10,045 bases of DNA from assembly GCA_023427865.1 (NCBI GenBank), contig JAEYZV010000645.1:1-10045 (forward strand), in the 5' to 3' direction. The stretch is from Acidobacteriota bacterium. Its GTDB lineage: Bacteria; Acidobacteriota; Vicinamibacteria; Vicinamibacterales; Vicinamibacteraceae. The notes under the pieces were generated by a model. It saw only the letters and a program-made list of their open reading frames with translations. It searched no databases and was not told the origin of the DNA. Shown here piece after piece: positions 1 to 7,848 of the stretch (position 1 is the first letter of the stretch; each line of letters opens with the position of its first letter). The position numbers and the translations under genes are program-made.

Positions 1-354
1 CGAACCAGGTTCGAGCACGCCGATCCGATCCTGCGGGTCGCCGACCTCGGACGAAGCGTGCGCTACTACGTCGACGTCCTCGGCTTCACCAACGCCGAGT
101 GGGGCGGTGACGATTTCACGTGCGTGACGCGAGACGGGGCCAGTATCTACCTGTCGCAGGGTGACCAGGGACAGCCTGGAACGTGGGTGTGGGTCGGCGT
201 CGAAGACGTCGAGGCCCTGCACGACGAGTACCGCCAGAGCCGGGCGACGATTCTCGAGTCTCCCCAGAACTTCCCGTGGGCTTACGAGATGAGGGTCGGC
301 GACCCTGACGGTCACGTGTTGCGGTTCGGATCCGATCCGAAGGACGGCGCGTGA
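1..354 (+). CDS. VOC-family (glyoxalase/bleomycin-resistance fold) protein, 5' end cut by window
   Basis: The open frame runs in from base 1 and ends at TGA 352-354, so 117 residues are visible and only a few N-terminal ones are probably missing. The visible start, EHADPILRVADLGRSVRYYV followed by DVLGF, is the classic first beta-alpha unit of a VOC module. The end, MRVGDPDGHVLRFG, is the classic last strand with the DPDG turn. One VOC unit of about 120 residues is the normal size for small dimeric members such as bleomycin-binding proteins and dioxygenase-like proteins. A GTG at 58-60 is in frame but lies inside the conserved first helix, so it is not the real start. The substrate cannot be told: an early His and a late Glu could be metal ligands, but the full ligand set is not clear. 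The gene converges on the ADOP permease at 417, with 62 bp between them and no convincing terminator. Confidence 0.85.
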   Translation, partial: RTRFEHADPILRVADLGRSVRYYVDVLGFTNAEWGGDDFTCVTRDGASIYLSQGDQGQPGTWVWVGVEDVEALHDEYRQSRATILESPQNFPWAYEMRVGDPDGHVLRFGSDPKDGA

Positions 355-416
355 GCGATCGGAGTCGCGGGCGACGCCAAGGGGCTCACTGACGGCGAGG
401 AATGGGTCGTGCCGCA

Positions 417-3134
417 CTACTCGTCGCGCAGGGCCTCGATCGGCTGGATGCGCAGGCCCTGCCGCATCGGACCGATCGTCGCGATCACGCCGAGCGTCAT
501 CATCAGCAAGGCGACGACCGGCAGCAGCATCGCGCGGTAGTTCCGCACCATGTCGCCTTCGAGGATCTGCCCCAGGCCGACCGCGGCGATCAAGCCGAGG
601 AGCGCGCCACCCGCCAGCTGGGCCAGGACGCGAGAGAAGATGCCGGCAAGGATCCGGTTGCGATTGGCGCCCAGCGCCGCGCGAATGCCGATCTCGCGTC
701 GTCGCCGCGCCACCGTGAACGACATCAGCGAGTAGATGCCGGCCGATGAGAGCAGGATCACGCTCAGGATCACCAACGCCAGACTCACGCCGATCAGACG
801 CATCATGCCATGGGCCTGCTGTAGCGCCATCTCCACGGTGGAGACGTCGAGCAACAGCACGTCTGGATCGATCGACGCGCTGAGGTCGCGCAGTGGATCG
901 GCCAGCGCCGCCGGATCGCCGTGGCGCACGCGCACGTTGATGTGGGCGGGATAGAGGTCGCCGACGGCGACGGCGTGGTAGACCCGGCCTTCCGACTCAT
1001 CGTCGAACGATCCGGGAAGAGGGAAGTCGGGGACCACGCCGACGATCTCGTACCAGCGTTGGGGCCCGGCATTCCCGGATGGCGCCGCACCGTTCCCGCC
1101 GACGTACTTGATCCGGCGGCCGAGCGGATTGGCGCCGCCGAAGACCTGGTCGACCAGCCCGCGGCTGACCACCACACCGGGCGTGCCGGCGGCGTCGGCC
1201 GACGCATCGGCGACGGTCAGGTCCCGCCCGATGCTCACCGGCACGTCGAATGCGGAAAAGAAGTTGGGTGCGACGCGATTGAATCGCACCAGGCTGCGCC
1301 GTTTCGTGCCGTCGACGAGGGTGCCGTTGGCGGCATCGACGGACCCTGGCGTGCTTTCAGCCTCGAGCATCACGGCCAGCTCGCGGCCCGGACTGGTCAG
1401 CGAGAACGTCACCTCATGCACGCGTGCGTCGTCTTTCAAGCGGCGCTCGATCTCCGCGAGGGCGTCCCCATACCGGGCGGCGAAGGCCGTGTCACCCGCC
1501 TGGGTTGCCGGTGCAGCCGTGCGATCGAGCCACAGGCTCGCACTGAGAAACTCGGCGGTGGCGTAGCCGCCGCCAGACGGGAGCCGAAGGGAACTCCACG
1601 CAAAGTGCGCCGCCATCGGCAGGATCGCGACCGTCACCGCGACCTGTGCGACGATCAGCGCCGTCCACAGCCGCCCCATCTGCATGCGCGATCCGCCGCC
1701 GGGCGACAGCGTTCGCAGCTGCGTGTGGACCTGGCGGCCGGTCGCCTTCAGCGCCGGCGCCACACCGACGATGGCCGCCGCGCACAGTGTCAGCCCGACG
1801 ACGCAGATCACGGTACTGGTCTGAAGCTGCAGCGAGAACCAGAAAGGCCAGCGGCCGACCAGGCTGAGCATCGCAGCCTCGATCTGGCGGAGCCCGATGG
1901 CGGTCAGTCCGATACCGATCGTCGCCGACACGCCGGCCAGCATCAGTGCTTCGACGAACAGCTGCATCACGATCCGGCGCCGGCTGGCGCCGAGCGCCCC
2001 CCGCACCGCAATCTCGCCTTGCCGCGTCGCCGTCCGCGCATAGACCAGGATGGCGACGTTGACGCAGATGAGGACCAGCAACAGGACGATGGCAATCGCG
2101 ATCGCAGAGACCGCCAGGGCGTCCTCCGGATCGTCGATGTCGCTGAAGGCATGCGCGTACGCCATCACCTGCGGGCGCAGGTGTTCGTGGGTTGCCGGCG
2201 ACGCAACCGCCAGACGCCGGCCGATCGCCGTCAGCTCCGCCTGCGCGCTCCCGAGCGTGGCGCCAGGCACGAGCCGCCCGAACACGTTGATGCTGGGGCC
2301 AGTGCGCGGCGCATAGGCGGCGGCATCGAGACGCCACGGGATCCAGAAGCTGTGGTACGTCGGAAACCCGAACCCCTTCGGCATCACGCCGACGATCGTG
2401 TAGGCAGTGGGACCAAGCCTCACCGACTTGCCGACGATGTCCGGATCGGCGCCGAAGCGGCGGACCCACTCGTCATGGCCGATCACGATCGCGTCGGGCG
2501 AGCCGGCGCGCTCGTCTTCAGGCAGCAGCGTCCGGCCCCGATACGCGCCGACGCGGGCCGCACGGAACGCCGACGCCGAGATCTCCGCCACCATCACGAC
2601 CTCGGGAGGCCGGCCGCCGACGATCAGGTTGCGCTGGACGTTGCGCGACACGCTGAAGTCCTCGATGGACTTCGCGTCGCGCCACGCGTCGAGGTCGTAG
2701 AGCAGGCGCAACTCGCGATTGTTCGTCGAGGCGTCCCAGTTCACGAACGAGACCAGGCGATCGCCCTCGGGCAGCGGCAGCTTCGTGCCCATCATCATCG
2801 AGACGATGGTGAAGGCACCGGCGGCGATCGTGATGCCGACCGACATACCGAGCACGCTGACCAGGCTCAGGCCCGGATAGCGGAGCACCATGCGCCAGGC
2901 CAGTGTGAAATCGAGCGAGGAGAACGCCGGCCCCTTACGGATCCGGCGATGGCGTCGCCGCTCGACGAGTCCGGTGCCGATCGCGTTCAGGCAGGCGGCA
3001 AACCCGAAGATCAGGCGGGCCCGTCCCGCGCGGGCGGTGAGCTCTCGGTCGAGAGCATCGATCATCTCCACGCCATACAGATCACGGTGGCGGCGGGGAA
3101 ACGCGCGCAGCGCAAGCCGATACAGACGCGTCAC
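417..3134 (-). CDS. ADOP-type (acidobacterial duplicated orphan permease) MacB/FtsX-like ABC transporter permease with N-terminal prefix domain
   Basis: This 905-residue inner-membrane protein has the duplicated MacB periplasmic-core plus FtsX layout typical of ADOP proteins. Residues 1-65 form a soluble Arg-rich prefix (YRLALRAFPRRHRDLYG) that precedes the permease in many PadR-linked members. Likely membrane segments are at about 87-113, 340-366, 389-415, 437-460, 490-513, 779-808, 833-857 and 868-890, giving eight. The two large extracytoplasmic domains are at about 115-335 and 515-775. FtsX signatures are EIAVRGALGASRRRI (374-388) and EIGIRAALGANRNRI (814-828), and the C-terminus IEALRDE is family-typical. 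The GTG start at 3134-3132 overlaps the PadR stop as GTGA, so translation is probably coupled. No ATPase gene is adjacent, hence 'orphan'. The substrate is unknown; MacB relatives act in mechanotransmission or export rather than uptake. Family call very secure, function not. Confidence 0.93.
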   Translation of the reverse strand: MTRLYRLALRAFPRRHRDLYGVEMIDALDRELTARAGRARLIFGFAACLNAIGTGLVERRRHRRIRKGPAFSSLDFTLAWRMVLRYPGLSLVSVLGMSVGITIAAGAFTIVSMMMGTKLPLPEGDRLVSFVNWDASTNNRELRLLYDLDAWRDAKSIEDFSVSRNVQRNLIVGGRPPEVVMVAEISASAFRAARVGAYRGRTLLPEDERAGSPDAIVIGHDEWVRRFGADPDIVGKSVRLGPTAYTIVGVMPKGFGFPTYHSFWIPWRLDAAAYAPRTGPSINVFGRLVPGATLGSAQAELTAIGRRLAVASPATHEHLRPQVMAYAHAFSDIDDPEDALAVSAIAIAIVLLLVLICVNVAILVYARTATRQGEIAVRGALGASRRRIVMQLFVEALMLAGVSATIGIGLTAIGLRQIEAAMLSLVGRWPFWFSLQLQTSTVICVVGLTLCAAAIVGVAPALKATGRQVHTQLRTLSPGGGSRMQMGRLWTALIVAQVAVTVAILPMAAHFAWSSLRLPSGGGYATAEFLSASLWLDRTAAPATQAGDTAFAARYGDALAEIERRLKDDARVHEVTFSLTSPGRELAVMLEAESTPGSVDAANGTLVDGTKRRSLVRFNRVAPNFFSAFDVPVSIGRDLTVADASADAAGTPGVVVSRGLVDQVFGGANPLGRRIKYVGGNGAAPSGNAGPQRWYEIVGVVPDFPLPGSFDDESEGRVYHAVAVGDLYPAHINVRVRHGDPAALADPLRDLSASIDPDVLLLDVSTVEMALQQAHGMMRLIGVSLALVILSVILLSSAGIYSLMSFTVARRRREIGIRAALGANRNRILAGIFSRVLAQLAGGALLGLIAAVGLGQILEGDMVRNYRAMLLPVVALLMMTLGVIATIGPMRQGLRIQPIEALRDE

Positions 3135-3493
3135 TTCGAGCCTGCAAACAGGTTCTGCGCGCGGGCCACAGCGAGCAGCGCCCGCAGCCGTTCGGATTCC
3201 GCGCGCGCGGCCGCCCGGCCGAGCCTGGTGCGCTGGTAATACCGGCGCGCCGGCCCGCCGCTCGCATCGTCCTTCGGCGTCGATTCGGTGACCAGGCCTT
3301 CGTCCACCATCCTCGCGAGCGCGGCGTAGAGCGTGCCAGGAAGGATCGCCTCGCGGCCGTCCGTCATGGCCGACACCGCCTGCATGATGGCGTAGCCGTG
3401 CTTGACCTCGCCGTCGCCGAGGGCGAGCAGCACCTGGTACGTGGAGTGTTTGAGCGGCAGTAGCTCGGCGAGGTCACGCGTCAGTCGGCGCAT
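3131..3493 (-). CDS. PadR-family winged-helix transcriptional regulator
   Basis: This 120-residue protein has a PadR winged helix-turn-helix: LLPLKHSTYQVLLALGDGE then HGYAIMQ (residues 32-38), a recognition region PGTLYAALARMVDEGLV (52-68), and a wing ending RRYYQRTRLGR (83-93). A short charged C-terminal helix fits the short PadR-s2 type. Family members are dimeric, usually ligand-responsive repressors. The start is ATG 3493-3491; a purine-rich stretch GAGACGAA just upstream is only a weak ribosome-binding site. Its TGA overlaps the GTG of the permease gene by 4 bp, so the two form one transcription unit, the usual PadR-ADOP pairing in acidobacteria. It probably controls its own operon and perhaps the divergent permease through the repeats at 3508-3531. 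The inducer is unknown. Confidence 0.93.
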   Translation of the reverse strand: MRRLTRDLAELLPLKHSTYQVLLALGDGEVKHGYAIMQAVSAMTDGREAILPGTLYAALARMVDEGLVTESTPKDDASGGPARRYYQRTRLGRAAARAESERLRALLAVARAQNLFAGSK

Positions 3494-3507
3494 CGTATTC
3501 GTCTCAT

Positions 3508-3531
3508 ACTATAGTTCGGATCGAATAGTTC
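3508..3531. promoter_or_regulatory. Candidate divergent promoter/PadR operator with self-complementary TATAGT box
   Basis: This AT-rich island sits in otherwise GC-rich sequence between the padR and 3620 genes. ACTATAGT (3508-3515) is a perfect palindrome and so presents the -10-like hexamer TATAGT on both strands. ACTAT (3508-3512) is repeated inverted as ATAGT (3525-3529), and ATAGTTC occurs directly at 3511-3517 and 3525-3531, a 14-bp period. TTCG-GAT-CGAA (3515-3525) forms a further dyad. The minus-strand TATAGT ends 14 bases before the padR ATG, giving a very short leader. No good -35 was found on either strand. The role as PadR operator is inferred from position and symmetry only. Confidence 0.45.
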
Positions 3532-3607
3532 CCGCGCAGTGCGTGGGCGAGTGCAGCGGAAGCTCGAGTTCGCCGTGATTTCCTTTCGGTGGCTGATCTG
3601 TTCCGGC

Positions 3608-3613
3608 TAGACT
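3608..3613 (+). promoter_or_regulatory. Candidate -10 box (TAGACT) for a leaderless transcript of the 3620 gene
   Basis: TAGACT fits the TANNNT -10 pattern and is followed by exactly six bases before the ATG at 3620, which would put the first transcribed base on or next to the A of ATG. The stretch between the box and the ATG has no Shine-Dalgarno-like sequence, which agrees with leaderless translation. A -35 at 3585-3590 (TTCGGT, 17-bp spacing) is poor. This is inferred from spacing only. Confidence 0.4.
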
Positions 3614-3619
3614 CCCCGC

Positions 3620-6079
3620 ATGTGGGATGCACTTTGGGTCGACGTCCGGCATTCCATCCACAGTCTGCGACGGGCGCCGACGTTCTCGGTGTTCGTCATC
3701 CTCACCCTGACCCTGGTGGTGGGCGCGACCGCAGCCATCGGCAGTCTGCTCAACGCGCTCGTCTTCCGAACGCTCGCGGTTCCCAGTCCCCACCAGCTCG
3801 TGGCCCTGTCGGCCTTCGAGCCCCATGCGAGCGTCGAGGGCTACTTCTACGCCGACACCGTCAGCGAATACCGCGCGTCCCAGCGCTCCTTCGCACAGAT
3901 GGCGCTGTACGCCAGCGGCGGCATCGCTCGCGTCGAGGTGACCGGGGCAACCGGCGGCGTCTTCGACGGCGCCATGGCGGAGGTTGTCTCACCGAGCTAC
4001 TTCGACATCCTCGGCATGCGCGCGGTGGCGGGCCGGTTCTTCGACGAGTCTGACGATGCCGTCGTGGTGATCAGCGAGTCGTACGGTCGGCGTCTCTTCG
4101 GAGGTGCCTCGGCCATCGGCGAGGTCATCAGGCTCGACGCGGTTCCGGTGACGGTTATCGGCATCGCGGCGGAAGGCTTCGGCGGGCTCCACGCCGACAC
4201 CTCTTTCGACATCATCGTGCCCTTCACGGTGATGCGGGCGGTTCGCGGCAGCGACCCGTCCGCGCCGCTTCGGTCGAAGCAGGTCGTCGCTCGCCTTGCC
4301 CCCGGTGTGTCCATCGAGGCGGCCCGCGCGGAACTGCTCGCACGGTGGCCGGCCGTACAGTCGGCAACGCTCCCGGAGTCGTTGCCCGAGGCCGAGCGCC
4401 AGGCGCTGCTCCGTCAGCGCCTGACCGTGGCTCCACTCGCGTGGGGCTTCTCGGTCCTGCGCGACCGCTACGGCCCTACGCTCTGGGTGCTGCTGGCGCT
4501 GATGGGGATGATTCTGGCCGTCGCGTGCGCCAACCTCGCGGGCCTGACGCTGGCCCGCTCGCTGACGCGCCGCCATCCGACCGCGATTCGTCTGGCGCTG
4601 GGCGGCACCCCGCGGCGCGTCTTCTGGCAGTTGCTCGTCGAGGGACTTCTGCTGTCGACGGTGGCGTTTGCGGGAGGACTTGCGCTGGCGTGGGGCATCC
4701 TGCGTGTCGTCACCGTATCGCTGGTGAGTCCCCGCGGTCCCGCGCAACTGCCGTCGGTGACGCCTGATGCCGGCGTCATCGTCGCGACGGCGTTGCTCAC
4801 CGTCGGCCTCGGTCTCGCGATTGGGGTCGTGTCCGCGTGGCGGTCCGTGTCCGCACCCGTCGCCGAAGGACTGCGGCCCGGCCGCGGGGCGGTCCGGTCC
4901 CTGGGCCCGTTCGGTCGCAGCTTGCTCGTTGCACAGGTGGCGCTCGCGATGGCGCTGCTGGTCGGCGCGGGGCTCTTCATGACGACCCTGGCGCTCCTGC
5001 GAGCCAACGACACGTCCCTTCAGTCGCAGCGTATCGTCTTCGGGCGCGCATTCCGTGGTCCCGGTGATCCCGAGCTGTTGCCGCGCGGGTACTACCAGTC
5101 GCTCGTCACCGAGCTTGCGCAGATGCCGGGCGCCGATGCGGCCGCGCTGTCGGTGTACTACCCGACCTACTTCGGACTGAAGGTCGCGGCCCCGACCGAC
5201 TTCCACTACACGCGTGCCGACGGCACACCGCTCGACGGCTCGATCCTGACGGAATTCGTCTCGCCTGGCTTCTTCGAGCTGTTTCGCTTCGACGTTCTCG
5301 AGGGCCGGGACGTGTCGTGGGACGACGGACCGGGGACACACGCCGTGGCGCTGATCTCGGCGTCGCTGGCTCGCGCCGTGTTCCCGGCCGGCAACGAGAT
5401 CGGCCAGCGCTTGCGGATCGCCGCGCCCGAGGGCCGAGAGGTCGAAGTCATTGGTGTCGTCGAGGATGCGCCGTACGTGACGCTGGACGACCCGAGACCG
5501 CGCGTCGTCTTCCGGCCAATCATGCAGGAGACGGCGCGGACGCAGTTTCCCATGGCGTACGTCCGCGCGACGGGCGACCTCGCGACGGTACGCGAGGGCT
5601 ACGCGCGCGTCATCACGTCGCTCGGGCACCGCTCGCTGCGCGGGTTCACCACGTCGTCAGAATGGGTCGACGGGGCGCTGGTGCAGGAGCGCTTCATGGC
5701 GGCGCTGGCGACTTTCGCGGCCTCGCTCACACTGCTCCTGGCATGCCTGGGCGTCTATGGGCTGCTCGCGTACTCCGTGTCGGCACGGACACGGGAGATA
5801 GGTGTGCGCATGGCCCTCGGCGCGATGCGCCGAAGCGTCGTCGGCCTGGTCGTGAAGGACGGCCTGGCGATTGCCGTGCCCGGCGTGCTGATCGGGGCTG
5901 GGCTCGCGTGGGCGGCCGCGCGGTTGGTACGGGCGCAGCTCTACGGCATCGCCCCGGGCGATCCCCGGACGTTGCTGTTCGGCGCGGCGGTCCTGCTCGT
6001 CACGGTGATCGTCGCGGCGCTGCCCCCGGCGCTGCGTGCGTCGAGGGTGGCTCCCACCGAAGCGCTGCGTGAGGAATGA
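3620..6079 (+). CDS. ADOP-type MacB/FtsX-like ABC transporter permease without prefix domain
   Basis: This 819-residue duplicated permease starts directly with the first membrane segment rather than a soluble prefix. Likely membrane segments are at about 21-45, 287-311, 337-365, 387-406, 434-460, 692-720, 741-770 and 786-805. Large periplasmic core domains lie at about 46-285 and 461-690. The FtsX signatures are TAIRLALGGTPRRVFWQLL (321-339) and REIGVRMALGA (725-735), and the C-terminus APTEALREE is family-typical. ATG 3620 is preferred because TRP- and Arg-rich MWDALWVDVRHSIHSLRRAP is the standard start of this subtype ('D.R.A.R.L...P'). No ribosome-binding site precedes it; see the -10 box at 3608. 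It is divergent from padR-ADOP and only distantly similar to that permease, so it is not a recent copy. No ATPase partner is in the window. The transported or sensed substrate is unknown. Confidence 0.92.
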   Translation: MWDALWVDVRHSIHSLRRAPTFSVFVILTLTLVVGATAAIGSLLNALVFRTLAVPSPHQLVALSAFEPHASVEGYFYADTVSEYRASQRSFAQMALYASGGIARVEVTGATGGVFDGAMAEVVSPSYFDILGMRAVAGRFFDESDDAVVVISESYGRRLFGGASAIGEVIRLDAVPVTVIGIAAEGFGGLHADTSFDIIVPFTVMRAVRGSDPSAPLRSKQVVARLAPGVSIEAARAELLARWPAVQSATLPESLPEAERQALLRQRLTVAPLAWGFSVLRDRYGPTLWVLLALMGMILAVACANLAGLTLARSLTRRHPTAIRLALGGTPRRVFWQLLVEGLLLSTVAFAGGLALAWGILRVVTVSLVSPRGPAQLPSVTPDAGVIVATALLTVGLGLAIGVVSAWRSVSAPVAEGLRPGRGAVRSLGPFGRSLLVAQVALAMALLVGAGLFMTTLALLRANDTSLQSQRIVFGRAFRGPGDPELLPRGYYQSLVTELAQMPGADAAALSVYYPTYFGLKVAAPTDFHYTRADGTPLDGSILTEFVSPGFFELFRFDVLEGRDVSWDDGPGTHAVALISASLARAVFPAGNEIGQRLRIAAPEGREVEVIGVVEDAPYVTLDDPRPRVVFRPIMQETARTQFPMAYVRATGDLATVREGYARVITSLGHRSLRGFTTSSEWVDGALVQERFMAALATFAASLTLLLACLGVYGLLAYSVSARTREIGVRMALGAMRRSVVGLVVKDGLAIAVPGVLIGAGLAWAAARLVRAQLYGIAPGDPRTLLFGAAVLLVTVIVAALPPALRASRVAPTEALREE

Positions 6080-6212
6080 CCAACTGGACGGCCTCTGCGC
6101 CAATCCACACCTTCATCGTCCCGGCTTCCGCCGCTGCCTGTCTGAACTGGAGGGGACGTGCGTGACATCAGGGAGCCGGACCCCGACCAGCTTCGCGTGA
6201 CGCAGGGCGATC
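6080..6212 (+). other. Intergenic leader of the DedA-type gene with a 12-codon candidate upstream ORF
   Basis: The 133 bases hold no recognisable RNA or terminator. The only structure seen is GGAGGGG at 6149-6155, an excellent ribosome-binding sequence, placed six bases before GTG 6162. That GTG opens a 12-codon frame closed by TGA 6198-6200, in the same frame as the downstream gene and only 12 bases before its GTG at 6213. It might be a coupling or leader ORF, or the strong site may be chance. Low confidence. Confidence 0.2.
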
Positions 6213-6644
6213 GTGCCTGACCTGCTCCTTGCTTACGCCACGTTGTTTGCGTGGAGTTTCCTGGCGGCAACGGTGGTGCCGCTCGGCTCCGAACCAGCCC
6301 TGTTCACGCTCGTCGTCAAGGGCTACTCGGTGATGACCGTGGTACTGGTCGCGACGCTCGGAAACGTGCTCGGCTCGGGCACGACGTACTGGGTCGGACG
6401 GCGCGGCGCCCGGATCCTGGAACGACACACGTCGGCGCGCGTGGACCAGTCGCGAGCGGGCCGGCTGCTGCAGCGCTATGGACAACCGGCGCTGCTCCTG
6501 TCGTGGATGCCGGTGATCGGCGACGCGCTCGTAGCTGCGGCTGGAGCCGTGAAGACGCCGATCGTGCCATTCCTCTTCTGGGTAGCGGCCGGCAAGGCCG
6601 CACGCTACGCTGCCATCGCGTGGGGCGCCGGGCTGATCTGGTAG
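6213..6644 (+). CDS. YqaA-like small DedA/VTT-family inner-membrane protein
   Basis: This is a 143-residue, hydrophobic protein of the length of E. coli YqaA. The pattern SFLAATVVPLGSEPAL (residues 15-30), ATLGNVLGSGTTYWVGRRG (47-65) and LLQRYGQPALLLSWMPVIGD (85-104), ending GKAARYAAIAWG (127-138), matches the short YqaA branch of the DedA/VTT superfamily. It keeps the family's acidic and Gly/Pro turn positions, with reentrant-like hydrophobic stretches at about 5-45, 47-62, 90-112 and 114-143. DedA relatives move undecaprenyl phosphate or phospholipids across the membrane and affect envelope stress resistance; the role of the YqaA branch is not established. The start is GTG 6213, since the frame has a stop at 6198-6200 and no other usual start between; AGGGCG at 6204-6209 is a modest ribosome-binding site. 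It converges with the propeller gene ending at 6661, only 16 bp away, without a visible terminator. Confidence 0.85.
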   Translation: MPDLLLAYATLFAWSFLAATVVPLGSEPALFTLVVKGYSVMTVVLVATLGNVLGSGTTYWVGRRGARILERHTSARVDQSRAGRLLQRYGQPALLLSWMPVIGDALVAAAGAVKTPIVPFLFWVAAGKAARYAAIAWGAGLIW

Positions 6645-6660
6645 CGCGCGACATCCCCGA

Positions 6661-7836
6661 TCAGTAGAGCAGGACGAAGCGGCCGCCGACGGCTGCGACA
6701 GCGGGAAAGCTCCATGCCGGCAGGCCGTCGCGCGCCTCGATCGTCGTCAGCGGCTGGCCGTCGGCAAACACCTGCCAACCGACGGCACCTCCCTTGTTCC
6801 AGCCAGTACCGGTCGCCCAGGCGAGGAGCACCTGGCCATCGGCCGCCGCCAGGCGCGGATGCTTGCGTCGGGCTTTCACGTCCTGCGTGTCTGGAGGTGT
6901 TGGTTCGACACGCGTCTCCGCGACGCGGAAGGCCACCTGCCCATCGTGCTCCCACCCATAGGAAGGTGACCGGCCCGGCGCGATCGCCATGCTCGACATC
7001 GGGCACGCGCCGATCTCCCACGCGTCCACCTGACGTGCCGTGAAGGTGTGACCGGCGTCGTCGGACACGAGCGCGTGGACGTCGCGGTGCACCTGGGCCC
7101 GCGCCCCGCGGTAGAGGACATGTACAGACTGGCCCGAGATCGCCGCGCGGATACCGCAGCACCCGCAGGCGCCGGTCTCAGCCGGCGAGATCGCCCGCTC
7201 TTCGGCAAAGGTGCGGCCATCGTCGGTCGATCGCGCCAACCACACGCGCCGCGCCTGCTCTCCATCGGGGCCGTCGATGGCATTGCCGTGCCACACCACG
7301 AACACCGTTCCGGCACCGTCGGCCGCCACGGACGCACCGCCATCGAGATGGCGAGTCCTGGTCATGAGATTCCGCTGCGGCTCGAAGCTCACAGCCGACC
7401 CGGTCCGTGCCGACCGGGCATACAGCAACGGCATGCCCGGCTTCGCGTTCCCGCTCGTCGGCGGCGTGGGCCGTGCGGCGTCCGAGCCGTTCCAGACCAC
7501 GTGAACGCGGCCATCCCGTCCGAGTGCGACGTGCGCACCGCGGATTGTGCCAATGGCGATGGCGCTGCCTGGCTGGCTGTTGACGCGGACACGCGGCGCG
7601 AACGTGCGCCCACCGTCACGCGACGTCGTGTAGAAGATGTCGGCGGCCTTTGGATCGCCGGCCAGGTACACCAGATGCAGCACGCCCGCCGCATCGACCG
7701 CCACCTCTGGCTGGATACCGGCGTCGGGCACGCGGACGACCTGGACGTGAGCCTCTGCGACCGGTGCCGTTGCAGACGTGCGCAGGAATGGGGCGGCCAG
7801 GGCCGCGACAGCAAGCGAGGAGACGAGCAGCTTCAC
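6661..7836 (-). CDS. Secreted BNR/Asp-box beta-propeller (sialidase-like fold) with CxCC and ACP cysteine motifs
   Basis: This 391-residue protein starts at GTG 7836-7834 with a typical Sec signal (MKLLVSSLAVAALAAPF, cleavage about residues 22-29). Three Asp-box repeats are visible: SRDGGRTF (72-79), STDDGRTF (203-210) and SDDAGHTF (258-265), each between beta-strand-like segments such as LHLVYLAG and VHVVWNGS, so a propeller fold is secure. ACGCC (C224, C226, C227) and GACPM (C278) form a cysteine cluster. The sialidase Arg triad and nucleophile Tyr are not evident, so automated 'exo-alpha-sialidase' naming is probably misleading. AGGAA at 7847-7843 is a good ribosome-binding site lying in the 12-bp gap after the stop of the upstream propeller gene, so the two form an operon. 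Metal or thiol chemistry in the periplasm is inferred from the cysteines and the neighbours. The protein ends VLLLY with no C-terminal sorting signal. Confidence 0.8.
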   Translation of the reverse strand: MKLLVSSLAVAALAAPFLRTSATAPVAEAHVQVVRVPDAGIQPEVAVDAAGVLHLVYLAGDPKAADIFYTTSRDGGRTFAPRVRVNSQPGSAIAIGTIRGAHVALGRDGRVHVVWNGSDAARPTPPTSGNAKPGMPLLYARSARTGSAVSFEPQRNLMTRTRHLDGGASVAADGAGTVFVVWHGNAIDGPDGEQARRVWLARSTDDGRTFAEERAISPAETGACGCCGIRAAISGQSVHVLYRGARAQVHRDVHALVSDDAGHTFTARQVDAWEIGACPMSSMAIAPGRSPSYGWEHDGQVAFRVAETRVEPTPPDTQDVKARRKHPRLAAADGQVLLAWATGTGWNKGGAVGWQVFADGQPLTTIEARDGLPAWSFPAVAAVGGRFVLLY

Positions 7837-7848
7837 GTGAGGTTCCTG

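Noticed and set aside
355..416. Possible terminator between the convergent VOC and permease genes
   Set aside because: Only a 4-5 bp GTCGC/GCGAC pairing with a tiny loop and no T-run is present.
921..3239. 772-codon open frame on the plus strand
   Set aside because: It lies antisense to the clear ADOP permease and PadR genes, has Arg/Asp/His-rich low-complexity composition and no recognisable domain; it is a by-product of GC-rich codon use.
3989..5629. 546-codon open frame on the minus strand
   Set aside because: It is antisense to the second permease, very rich in Arg, Asp, Gln and Glu, and shows no family resemblance.
6645..6660. Possible terminator in the 16-bp convergent gap
   Set aside because: The gap is too short and holds no stem or T-run.
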